In this document: positions 1-6,394 of the stretch, piece after piece
Position numbering within the stretch: position 1 is the stretch's first letter
Layout of the letters: the number at the start of each line of letters is the position of its first letter
NCBI GenBank assembly: GCA_017632095.1
Contig: JAGBSA010000166.1
Coordinates: 1-10,160 of the forward strand
From: Bacteroidales bacterium
GTDB taxonomy: Bacteria; Bacteroidota; Bacteroidia; Bacteroidales; P3
DNA length: 10,160 nt
Direction of reading: 5' to 3'
Made by a program: the position numbers and the translations under genes
The notes under the pieces: generated by a model
What the model was told of the DNA's origin: nothing
The model's database searches: none
Seen by the model: the letters and a program-made list of their open reading frames with translations, nothing else

Positions 1-146
1 ATGTTATAAAGATTGCAGTTTTCATTATAGATATGGGAAGCAAAGGAGGAAAGGCCGGCTGAAATATTGCAGAGTGCGGTACGCCTGAACAATTGGCAGT
101 TTCGGATAAAAATAGTATTGGAATATATCTAAAAGATGAACTATAA
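1..146 (+). pseudogene. uvrA: 3' end of UvrA excision-nuclease subunit, interrupted by in-frame TGA
   Basis: Reading from base 3, the window opens inside a gene whose codons give VIKIAVFIIDMGSKGGKAG, a TGA at 60-62, then NIAECGTPEQLAV and an ending IYLKDEL before TAA (144-146). This matches the C-terminus of UvrA, the ABC-type ATPase that detects damaged DNA in nucleotide excision repair; the family pattern there is VIKxADxIIDLGPEGGxxGG, then a GTPE motif, then a YLK-like tail. The TGA falls on a conserved glycine of the Gly-rich stretch and is one base from GGA. The family Asp after VIKxA is Val here (GTT, one base from GAT). Homology continuing in the same frame past the stop argues for a recent nonsense change, a decaying paralogue or a sequencing error, not a natural end. 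The upstream part lies outside the window, so whether the rest is intact cannot be judged. The UvrA identity is fairly firm; the pseudogene status is less so. Confidence 0.72.
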
Positions 147-199
147 ATCAGCCGTTTAAGAATTTTATTTTTAGAAATCGCAAAAAAAACACCATTATT

Positions 200-231
200 T
201 TTGGTTACTAAGAAAAAAGGTTGTAATTTTG
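200..231 (+). promoter_or_regulatory. Bacteroidota-type promoter of the tRNA-Met gene
   Basis: TTTG at 200-203 and TAATTTTG at 224-231 match the Bacteroidota primary sigma consensus (-33 TTTG, -7 TAnnTTTG), with a 20-bp spacer, inside the usual 19-21 range. Transcription would start near 235-238, a few bases before the tRNA at 243. The -7 box is framed exactly by an inverted repeat, AGGTTG (218-223) and CAACCT (232-237). Confidence 0.72.
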
Positions 232-237
232 CAACCT
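211..237 (-). terminator. Possible minus-strand intrinsic terminator overlapping the tRNA promoter
   Basis: On the minus strand the sequence reads AGGTTG, an 8-base loop, CAACCT, then TTTTTT and CTT. That is a 6-bp stem followed by a T-run, the form of a weak intrinsic terminator. It would stop minus-strand read-through from beyond the tRNA before it enters the uvrA end. The stem is short, and the same bases form a good tRNA promoter, so the terminator role is inferred only. Confidence 0.3.
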
Positions 238-242
238 CATTT

Positions 243-316
243 GGCGGGATAGCTCAGTTGGTTAGAGCGTCGGATTCATAACCCGGAGGTCACGAGTTCA
301 ACTCTCGTTCCCGCTA
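243..316 (+). tRNA. tRNA-Met (anticodon CAT), probably the elongator
   Basis: The sequence folds as a full cloverleaf of 74 nt: acceptor 243-249 with 309-315, D stem GCTC/GAGC (252-255/265-268), anticodon loop TTCATAA (275-281) with CAT at 277-279, T stem ACGAG/CTCGT (292-296/304-308) with loop TTCAACT, and discriminator A316. CCA is not encoded (CAA follows), so it must be added enzymatically. The D stem has C11-G24 and the acceptor starts with a G1·U72 wobble instead of the C1/A72 mismatch of initiators, so I favour elongator Met. A CAT anticodon could also mark tRNA-Ile2 (lysidine-modified). The last anticodon-stem pair is A31·C39, a mismatch. Confidence 0.93.
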
Positions 317-324
317 CAAGAAAC

Positions 325-361
325 AAGGGATTCGTAACATTGCGAATCCCTTTATTTTTTT
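325..361 (+). terminator. Intrinsic terminator of the tRNA-Met unit
   Basis: A perfect 10-bp stem, AAGGGATTCG (325-334) with CGAATCCCTT (343-352), has an 8-base loop and is followed by a T-rich run to 361 (TTTATTTTTTT from 351). It begins 9 bases after the tRNA ends, so promoter, tRNA and terminator form a self-contained single-gene unit. Confidence 0.88.
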
Positions 362-370
362 ATCGTCTCA

Positions 371-424
371 ATAAAATAAAACAAGGCTTCGTTTTCTTCA
401 ATTAAAGATTCGTAAGCCTTGTTT
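371..424 (-). terminator. Intrinsic terminator of purM, possibly bidirectional
   Basis: AAACAAGGCTT (379-389) pairs over 11 bp with AAGCCTTGTTT (414-424). The 24-base loop can itself fold through TCTT/AAGA. Read on the minus strand the hairpin lies 26 bases after the purM stop and is followed by TATTTTATT. The plus-strand side is also T-rich (422-443), so it may back up the tRNA terminator. It separates two converging transcription units. Confidence 0.75.
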
Positions 425-450
425 CTTTATTTTAATATTTTATTTCTTGA

Positions 451-1623
451 TTATTCGTATCTAAACTCTCCGTATGGGCTTTTGATTACAACTTCTTTCT
501 TTTCACTTTCTTCAACACTACCAATGATTCTTGCATCTATATTGAAGCTCTTGCTGATTGCGATAACATCTTCTGCAGTCTTTTCGTCAGTATAAACTTC
601 CATTCTGTGGCCCATGTTAAACACTTTGTACATTTCTTGCCATTCTGTCTTGGATTGTTGTTGTATCATCTCAAACAAAGGAGGGATAGGGAACAAATTG
701 TCTTTTACTACTCTCAAACCTTCATTCAAGAAATGTAATACTTTGGTTTGCGCGCCTCCACTGCAATGTACCAAACCGTCAATTTTGCTTCTGTGATGTT
801 TTAATACCTCTGCAATCACAGGAGCGTACGTTCTTGTTGGAGAAAGCACCATCTTACCTGCATCAACTCCTTCAACCGAAGTCGGAGAAGTAAGATCCAA
901 TCCTCCGCAATAAACAACTTCTTTTGGCAAAGCGTTGTCATAACTTTCAGGATATTTGTTTGCAAGTTTTGAATTGAAGACATCGTGTCTTGCAGAAGTC
1001 AATCCGTTGCTTCCCATTCCGCCATTGTATTCTGTTTCGTAAGTTGCCTGACCGAAAGATGCCAATCCGACAACCACATCTCCCGCTTTGATTCTGTCGT
1101 TTGAGATTACATCCTTGCGATTCATTCTTGCAGTAACCGTACTATCGACAATAATTGTACGAACCAAATCACCGACATCGGCAGTCTCCCCTCCGGTTGA
1201 ACGAATGCCTATTCCGAGTTCTCGCATCTGTTCAAGAAACTCTTCCGTTCCGTTTATGATTTTTGAAATCACCTCTCCGGGAATCAGATTCTTGTTTCTA
1301 CCGATTGTAGAACTTAATAATATATTGTCGGTTGCACCAACGCAGATAAGGTCATCAATATTCATCACGATAGAGTCAATAGCTATGCCTTTCCATACAG
1401 ACATGTCTCCCGTCTCTTTCCAATACATATAAGCCAATGAGCTTTTCGTTCCTGCACCATCTGCATGCATAACAACACAATGCTCATCGCTTCCTGTCAA
1501 AGTATCAGCAACAATCTTGCAAAAAGCTTTAGGGTATAATCCTTTGTCGATATTCTTTATTGCATTGTGCACATCTTCTTTCGAAGCACTGACTCCTCTT
1601 AGGTTATATTTCTCTTCTTTCAT
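451..1623 (-). CDS. purM: Phosphoribosylformylglycinamidine cyclo-ligase (AIR synthase)
   Basis: This 390-aa protein belongs to the PurM/AIR-synthase family, which closes the imidazole ring of FGAM to give AIR with ATP, the fifth step of purine synthesis in the cytoplasm. Visible marks are HADGAGTKSSLAY (53-65), which sits at the ATP-binding region near the N-terminus, MNIDDL (87-92), GGETADV (144-150), the SGGAQTKV stretch (288-295) and FNMGHRMEVY (335-344), corresponding to the FNMG motif of PurM. It is somewhat longer than the roughly 345-aa enterobacterial enzyme, as I expect for the Bacteroidota version. It is the last gene of the minus-strand block, 106 bp after the S41 protease gene, and ends TAA. 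No Shine-Dalgarno site precedes the ATG; the leader is very A-rich. The direct repeats and hairpin in that gap could regulate it. Identity is strong; exact assignment within the AIR-synthase superfamily is slightly less certain. Confidence 0.9.
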   Translation of the reverse strand: MKEEKYNLRGVSASKEDVHNAIKNIDKGLYPKAFCKIVADTLTGSDEHCVVMHADGAGTKSSLAYMYWKETGDMSVWKGIAIDSIVMNIDDLICVGATDNILLSSTIGRNKNLIPGEVISKIINGTEEFLEQMRELGIGIRSTGGETADVGDLVRTIIVDSTVTARMNRKDVISNDRIKAGDVVVGLASFGQATYETEYNGGMGSNGLTSARHDVFNSKLANKYPESYDNALPKEVVYCGGLDLTSPTSVEGVDAGKMVLSPTRTYAPVIAEVLKHHRSKIDGLVHCSGGAQTKVLHFLNEGLRVVKDNLFPIPPLFEMIQQQSKTEWQEMYKVFNMGHRMEVYTDEKTAEDVIAISKSFNIDARIIGSVEESEKKEVVIKSPYGEFRYE

Positions 1624-1650
1624 CTGTATCTTGATTATGTTTTTTTATTT

Positions 1651-1700
1651 CTTTGTTTTAATTTTTTGTTTCTTTGTTTCGTTGCAACAGATCTTTGTTT
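1651..1700. repeat. Three CTTTGTTT copies at exact 21-bp spacing before purM
   Basis: CTTTGTTT occurs at 1651-1658, 1672-1679 and 1693-1700, each start 21 bp from the previous one, i.e. two helical turns apart. The outer two copies extend to CTTTGTTTTAATTT (1651-1664 and 1693-1706). Seen from purM these are AAACAAAG boxes upstream of its start. They could be operator sites or simply AT-rich drift; the even spacing is what makes them notable. Confidence 0.5.
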
Positions 1701-1722
1701 TAATTTAGTGAAATAAAGAAAC
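1668..1722. repeat. AT-rich 13-bp inverted repeat in the S41-purM gap
   Basis: GTTTCTTTGTTTC (1668-1680) pairs with GAAATAAAGAAAC (1710-1722) over 13 positions, with one G·T wobble at 1676/1714. The 29-base loop contains the palindrome GTTGCAAC (1681-1688). In the minus-strand transcript the base 3' of the hairpin is A-rich, so it is not a standard terminator of the protease gene. On the plus strand a short T-run follows (1724-1728). It may be an mRNA processing or stability element; function unproven. Confidence 0.45.
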
Positions 1723-1729
1723 GTTTTTA

Positions 1730-3310
1730 CTATTTCTTGAAGTAAGGAAGCGCCTTTTGAACATCCTCATCCACAAGCAGGAATAAAGGATAGAAATACT
1801 CATCTCCGTATAGGTTTTGTGCGATGTAGGATTTCATAAGCTGCTTTATCTCGCTTGACTCTGTATCGGATAGATTTTCTTTCTCGACTTTTTGCTCTGT
1901 TGCAAAGGATAGCATTTCTTGCAAAAGGTTTTCGGTTACTGAAAATTTGTTCAAAAAGTCTGCTCCGTCTTTGTATTGCTTGAAAGCTTTACGATTACGG
2001 TCTATATGGTCGAAACAGAATTTGTATATCAAGCCTTTCTTGAGCAAAGTCGAGTAGTAATCGCTCTTTTTGTAGACATAATACGGCAACTCTACGTCCG
2101 GTTCGATTCCTCCGCCACCATAGACAATTCTTCCTTTCTTTGTCTTGTATTTTAGCGAGTCTGCGTGAGATATTGTATCGGTATGTTTTTCCATATTGAC
2201 ATATCGCTCGATGAAATCCGTATAATACTTTTCTGGATCGCCTGATATGTATGGTCTTTGAATACATCTGCCGCTTGGAGTGTAGTAACGCGAAACGGTA
2301 AGCCTTAAAGCAGAACCATCAGGCAGTTCCTTCTGCTCTTGAACCAAGCCTTTGCCGAATGTCCTCCTGCCGATTATCATTCCTCTGTCATTGTCTTGCA
2401 AGGCTCCTGCAACGATTTCAGAAGCTGAAGCGGCAATCTCATCTATCAAAACAATTATCTTACCTTCCTCAAAAACGCCCTTATTTGTTGCAAAGTAGTC
2501 ATTCCGTCCTCTGTATCTTCCGTTTGTAAAAACAATCAAGTCTTTATCCACAAGGAATTCATCAGCTATCTTAACAGCTTGGTCTAAATATCCGCCACCA
2601 TTTCCTCTCAAATCGAAGACCAATTGTTTCATTCCTTGCCCTTTCAGCTTTACAAGAGCCGAATGAACCTCTTGATAAGAATTTGCACTGAATTGAGATA
2701 GCTTTATGTAGCCTGTAGAGTTGTCAATCATACCACTATAATCGACACTGTGGATAGGAATAGCGTCTCTCTTTATAGTAAAGTTCAAAGTCTTCTCTAT
2801 ATTATGACGTTTTATCCCTAACTTAACCTTAGTTCCCTTTTTGCCTTTAAGCAATTTGAATACATCTTCATTAGTAATTCCTTTCCCACAAACAATAGAG
2901 TCATCTACCTCAACAATCCTATCACCTGCCATTATTCCTGCCTTGTGTGAAGGACCTTGAACTATGGGTTGAACCACTACAATAGTGTCTTCAATTATTC
3001 TAAACTGAACTCCGATTCCGTCAAAGTTCCCTTGCAAGCCCTCATTCTCCTTTTTAATTTCTTCAGCCGTCATATAAACAGAGTGAGGGTCGAGATCAGC
3101 GAGAAAACTCCTGATAGCCTCATCTTCCAACGAGTCCATATCAACTTTATCCACATACTGAGCATCGATTAACGAAAGAATATAAGCCATTTTCCCACTT
3201 TGGACAGAATATTCCTTCGAATTACCACTCGGCACCATAAAAAAGCCAATAATAATTCCTATGACCAAGGAAATTGATATTATCAACGGAGTTCTCGATC
3301 TGCTATTCAT
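1730..3310 (-). CDS. S41 family C-terminal processing peptidase (CtpA/Prc-like)
   Basis: This 526-aa protein is a membrane-anchored serine protease of family S41, which usually trims or degrades periplasmic proteins from their C-termini. Residues 8-25 form one hydrophobic N-terminal anchor after a basic start. A PDZ domain covers about 88-165 (GIGVQF, then KAGIMAGDRIVEVD at 123-136). The protease core follows, with FDLRGNGGGYLDQAV (232-246), the nucleophile Ser295 in AASASE and the general base Lys320 in TFGKGLVQ; the 25-residue Ser-Lys spacing and Gln324 match the CtpB/Prc Ser-Lys-Gln triad. A C-terminal region of about 120 residues (410-526) is helical and charged, with no domain I can name. 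The gene starts 13 bp after lysS ends, which suggests cotranscription, and ends TAG. The substrate cannot be read from the sequence. Confidence 0.93.
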   Translation of the reverse strand: MNSRSRTPLIISISLVIGIIIGFFMVPSGNSKEYSVQSGKMAYILSLIDAQYVDKVDMDSLEDEAIRSFLADLDPHSVYMTAEEIKKENEGLQGNFDGIGVQFRIIEDTIVVVQPIVQGPSHKAGIMAGDRIVEVDDSIVCGKGITNEDVFKLLKGKKGTKVKLGIKRHNIEKTLNFTIKRDAIPIHSVDYSGMIDNSTGYIKLSQFSANSYQEVHSALVKLKGQGMKQLVFDLRGNGGGYLDQAVKIADEFLVDKDLIVFTNGRYRGRNDYFATNKGVFEEGKIIVLIDEIAASASEIVAGALQDNDRGMIIGRRTFGKGLVQEQKELPDGSALRLTVSRYYTPSGRCIQRPYISGDPEKYYTDFIERYVNMEKHTDTISHADSLKYKTKKGRIVYGGGGIEPDVELPYYVYKKSDYYSTLLKKGLIYKFCFDHIDRNRKAFKQYKDGADFLNKFSVTENLLQEMLSFATEQKVEKENLSDTESSEIKQLMKSYIAQNLYGDEYFYPLFLLVDEDVQKALPYFKK

Positions 3311-3323
3311 AGCACAAAACCTC

Positions 3324-5042
3324 TTATTTGCTTATCCAAGCTTGAACTTCTTCGAGTTTCAATGCTGCAATATCCAATTTGTTTTTCTTTCTTAAACCAT
3401 TCAAATCATTGAATAGTTTGTTTGGATTAGCAGATTGCAAATCTTCTATTTTGTTAATATTACATTTTCTCAACAAAGCAATCCATTCTTGTGGCACTCC
3501 GCATTCCATGAATTGTTCATCGGTTGCAACAACTGCCTTCTTCTCCGGTTTCATTTGAGGGAACAACAAAACGTCTTGTATAGAAACATTTCCTGTCATC
3601 AACATACACAAACGGTCAATTCCTATTCCCATTCCTGAAGTTGGCGGCATACCATATTCCAACGCTCTTACAAAGTCGTAATCGATATACATAGCCTCGT
3701 CATCTCCTCTTTCTTGCAACTTAACCTGGTCTTGGAATCTTTCCAATTGGTCAATAGGGTCATTCAATTCTGAATACGCATTTGCCAATTCTTTACCATT
3801 TACAAACAATTCAAATCTTTCTGTCAATCCTTCTATGCTTCGGTGTTTCTTTGTCAAAGGTGACATTTCTTTAGGGTAATCATAGATAAATGTCGGTTGA
3901 ATGTAGTGATGCTCACATTTTGCTCCGAAGATTTCATCTATCAATTTACCTTTACCCATAGTAGAATCCACTTCTATTTCCATTGCTTGACAAGCTTCGA
4001 ACAATTGTTTTTCGTCCATGTTGTAAATATCGTAGCCGGTGTATTGAAGAATAGAATCTCTCATCGTTACTCTTGCAAACGGACGTTTGAAATCCACTTC
4101 CTTGTCTCCTATATTCACCTTTGTAGTATCATGAAGTGCAAGAGCGACTCTTTCTATCATTTCTTCGGTAAAGTCCATCATCCAATTGTAATCCTTATAC
4201 GCCACATAGATTTCCATACATGTGAACTCAGGATTATGAGTGCGGTCCATACCTTCGTTTCTGAAGTTACGAGAAAACTCATACACGCCGTCAAATCCTC
4301 CAACTATCAATCTCTTTAGGTAAAGCTCGTTGGCGATTCTTAGATATAGCGGAATATTCAATGAATTATGATGCGTGATAAACGGTCTTGCAGCTGCTCC
4401 TCCCGGGATTGACTGCAATACTGGCGTTTCTACTTCAATGTATCCTTGCTCATTGAAGAACTCTCTCATCGTATTGATGATTTTTGTTCTTTTTATGAAT
4501 GTGTCTTTCACCGATGGATTAACAATCAAATCCAAATATCTTTGACGATACCTTTGTTCTGTATCGGTAAAGGCATCATACACCTTTCCGTCTTTTTCTT
4601 TAACAACTGGCAAAGGTTTGATGGATTTCGATAGAATTGTGATTTCTTTCACATGTATCGAAATCTCACCCATCTGTGTTATGAATACAAAACCTTTAAC
4701 CCCTATTATATCTCCAATATCTAAAAGTTTCTTGAACACAGTGTTGTACATTGTCTTATCCTCTCCCTCACATATATCATCTCTCTTAACATACAACTGA
4801 ATCTTTCCAAAGCTATCTTGTATTTCTACAAAGGAAGCAGCGCCCATTATACGACGTGACATTATTCTTCCTGCGATTGAAACCTCTTGATATAAGCTAT
4901 TATCTTTTGGAAAGTTCTCCAATATTTCCGAAGTCTTTGCATTAACCGGGTACAATGCTGCTGGATATGGGTCTATTCCCAATGCTCTTAATTGTTCCGC
5001 AGCTTGTCTTCTGAATATCTCTTGTTCGCTCAATTCGTTCAT
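3324..5042 (-). CDS. lysS: Lysyl-tRNA synthetase, class II
   Basis: The 572-aa product charges tRNA-Lys with lysine in the cytoplasm. An N-terminal helical segment precedes the anticodon-binding OB fold (about 54-140, with AGRIMSRRIMGAASFVEIQD at 57-76). The catalytic class II core has RYRQRYLDL (164-172), motif 1 around 190-220 (VETPVLQSIPGG), motif 2 at 252-280 (FRNEGMDRTHNPEF, Arg261 and Glu263), and motif 3 at 463-480 (GMPPTSGMGIGIDRL, Arg477). The bacterial enzyme is usually about 500 aa; the extra C-terminal segment (about 505-572) resembles a small helix-hairpin-type tail that I associate with Bacteroidota LysRS. It is the first gene of the minus-strand block, and its ATG lies opposite the 405-bp divergent region. 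Stop is TAA. Confidence 0.97.
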   Translation of the reverse strand: MNELSEQEIFRRQAAEQLRALGIDPYPAALYPVNAKTSEILENFPKDNSLYQEVSIAGRIMSRRIMGAASFVEIQDSFGKIQLYVKRDDICEGEDKTMYNTVFKKLLDIGDIIGVKGFVFITQMGEISIHVKEITILSKSIKPLPVVKEKDGKVYDAFTDTEQRYRQRYLDLIVNPSVKDTFIKRTKIINTMREFFNEQGYIEVETPVLQSIPGGAAARPFITHHNSLNIPLYLRIANELYLKRLIVGGFDGVYEFSRNFRNEGMDRTHNPEFTCMEIYVAYKDYNWMMDFTEEMIERVALALHDTTKVNIGDKEVDFKRPFARVTMRDSILQYTGYDIYNMDEKQLFEACQAMEIEVDSTMGKGKLIDEIFGAKCEHHYIQPTFIYDYPKEMSPLTKKHRSIEGLTERFELFVNGKELANAYSELNDPIDQLERFQDQVKLQERGDDEAMYIDYDFVRALEYGMPPTSGMGIGIDRLCMLMTGNVSIQDVLLFPQMKPEKKAVVATDEQFMECGVPQEWIALLRKCNINKIEDLQSANPNKLFNDLNGLRKKNKLDIAALKLEEVQAWISK

Positions 5043-5070
5043 AATATCTCTCTTCTATTGTTTCAAACTG

Positions 5071-5078
5071 CAAATTTA
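5071..5078 (-). promoter_or_regulatory. Possible -7 element of the lysS promoter
   Basis: On the minus strand this reads TAAATTTG, an exact fit to the Bacteroidota -7 pattern TAnnTTTG, and places transcription start about 20-25 bases before the lysS ATG. The expected TTTG -33 element is missing at 19-21 bp upstream, so this is a half-supported site. Confidence 0.33.
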
Positions 5079-5157
5079 CTGATTTATTTGCAATTTTTAC
5101 TTCTTGAAAAGACTTTTATTACAACTTGCAATGAGTTTTTCTTTCTCTTTTTTTGAA

Positions 5158-5224
5158 TTTTCTGAATCTTGAATTCAATTTTTTCTTTCTTCGTTTTAGA
5201 AAATCCTTTCTTGAATTCAGAAAA
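5158..5224. repeat. Inverted repeat with internal TTGAATTCAA palindrome
   Basis: TTTTCTGAAT (5158-5167) is complementary to ATTCAGAAAA (5215-5224). Between them lie the perfect palindrome TTGAATTCAA (5169-5178) and a near copy, TTGAATTCAG (5211-5220). The region could fold or bind a dimeric regulator of the divergent genes, but its low complexity makes chance matches likely. Confidence 0.35.
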
Positions 5225-5447
5225 CTAAAACTTCGTTTCACTCTTCCAATGTTTGAAAAGCAAAATAATATACCCCAAATGAACAATCCAATTCCTCAAT
5301 CGTTTCTCATGCTCTCTTTCTCTCATTTCAACGATTTGACATCAAAATTAGCAAATAATTGCTTTCAAAGCACTGTTTATTGAGAGAAATGTCGTAATTT
5401 TACAAACTCGTTTTTGGGTATCACGAAATAATGTATTTTTATCTAAT

Positions 5448-6389
5448 ATGAATGATTTTCAAAAGAAATTACAAAGCTTAGTATCTGAATTTGAAAGAGC
5501 TGGAAGAAAGGTTTATTCAAGCGAAAAACTATCTCGCCTTGACATTGATGTACTTGAGGATAAAATTAAGAGAATGTATGATTTTCTTATTTCGAGTGAT
5601 TTCGATCAAATAGAAAAAGTGGTCGAACAAATCAAGGTAGAGGAAATTCCTACAGAAAAGATAGCAGCGGAGGTTAAAGTTAAAGAAACCGTTGTTGAAG
5701 AAAAGCCAGCCCAAACCGAAATTGCGGTTGAAGAAGTTGCTGTTGAAAAAGAGGAAATACAAGTAGTTGTTGAAACGCCAAAGCAAGAGGAAATAATAAT
5801 TCCAGAAGTTAAGCAAGAGGAAAAGACATTAGAAGAACCTATTATTGAAACTCCTCAAACAGTTATTGAACCAATAGTAAAAGAAAAAGAAATTGCAGAA
5901 CCTGTACAAACAGAAATTGTTGGCAAAGAAGAACCTAAAACAGAAGCAGAGCCTACAAAGGAAACTGCGAACACTACAATTACAGAGCCAAAAGTAGAAA
6001 AAGAAGAGCCAAAGCCTGCTCGTTCTTCTGTATTAAGCTATCTGCATAACAACATAATGAAAGATGGTGAAGAGAAACCTAAACAAGAGCCGACCACTCT
6101 TGACTTATTCTCCGAGAAACCTACATCTATTGCAGAGCGTTTCGAGAATCGCACTCGTAGTGATTTGAGAACAGCAATTGGTGTGAGCGAGAAGTTTTTG
6201 TTCATCAACGATTTATTCTCAGGAAACCTAAAAGAATACACTGATTTTATCAATCAATTGAACGATTTGACCTCTTGGGATATGTCGAAACTCGTTATCG
6301 AAGAAACTAAACAAAAGAGGAAATGGGCAAGTTCCTCTTTAGCATATACAACATTAGAAGATCTTATCCACAGACGCTTCACTAAGTAA
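5448..6389 (+). CDS. Acidic Glu/Lys/Pro-rich protein of unknown function upstream of gmk
   Basis: I do not recognise an established family for this 313-aa protein. Three parts can be seen. Residues 1-58 are helical and charged, possibly a short coiled coil. Residues 60-192 are a low-complexity linker dominated by Glu, Lys, Val, Pro and Thr, with loosely repeated EKP, VEE and EEPK patterns, probably disordered. Residues 218-313 form a compact C-terminal domain (DLRTAIGVSEKFLFINDLF at 239-257, then a helix with LNDLTSW) that resembles a segment I associate with other uncharacterised Bacteroidota proteins. There is no signal peptide or membrane segment, so it is probably cytoplasmic. The ATG at 5448 is the first in frame, and the product begins MNDFQKKLQ. 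The stop TAA is 5 bp before gmk, so the two are probably translated from one mRNA. Confidence 0.85.
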   Translation: MNDFQKKLQSLVSEFERAGRKVYSSEKLSRLDIDVLEDKIKRMYDFLISSDFDQIEKVVEQIKVEEIPTEKIAAEVKVKETVVEEKPAQTEIAVEEVAVEKEEIQVVVETPKQEEIIIPEVKQEEKTLEEPIIETPQTVIEPIVKEKEIAEPVQTEIVGKEEPKTEAEPTKETANTTITEPKVEKEEPKPARSSVLSYLHNNIMKDGEEKPKQEPTTLDLFSEKPTSIAERFENRTRSDLRTAIGVSEKFLFINDLFSGNLKEYTDFINQLNDLTSWDMSKLVIEETKQKRKWASSSLAYTTLEDLIHRRFTK

Positions 6390-6394
6390 TTGAT

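Larger units (their letters stand above)
5043..5447. other. 405-bp AT-rich divergent intergenic region
   Basis: This gap separates the lysS start from the start of the gmk operon, so it should carry promoters in both directions. For lysS I see only a -7-like box (5071-5078). For the plus-strand operon, TAATTTTA at 5395-5402 is one base from the consensus, but no TTTG lies at the right distance, so I do not call it. A 76-codon open frame (5153-5383, +) exists, but its Phe/Leu/Asn-rich, low-complexity product looks like translated AT-rich DNA. An inverted repeat lies at 5158-5224. I find no tRNA, riboswitch or T-box signature. Confidence 0.6.

Noticed and set aside
42..49. AAAGGAGG, a Shine-Dalgarno-like string
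   Set aside because: It lies inside the UvrA Lys-Gly-Gly codons, has no start codon at a suitable distance, and Bacteroidota rarely rely on such sites.
329..415. GATTCGTAA found in both hairpins (329-337 and 407-415)
   Set aside because: A 9-mer shared by two AT-rich hairpins with different stems; no sign of a mobile repeat unit.
1088..1432. 114-codon plus-strand open frame
   Set aside because: It is antisense to conserved purM sequence and reads as a Ser/Ile/Pro-rich shadow product.
1624..1729. Purine riboswitch in the purM leader
   Set aside because: The leader is almost pure A/T with a simple hairpin and lacks the conserved three-way junction loops of the known purine aptamers.
3897..4319. 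140-codon plus-strand open frame
   Set aside because: It is antisense to the catalytic core of lysS and its composition is that of a shadow frame.
5153..5383. 76-codon plus-strand open frame in the lysS/gmk-operon gap
   Set aside because: Its product is Phe/Leu/Asn-rich low complexity, it overlaps inverted repeats, it has no start context, and no homology pattern is visible; it looks like a chance frame in AT-rich DNA.
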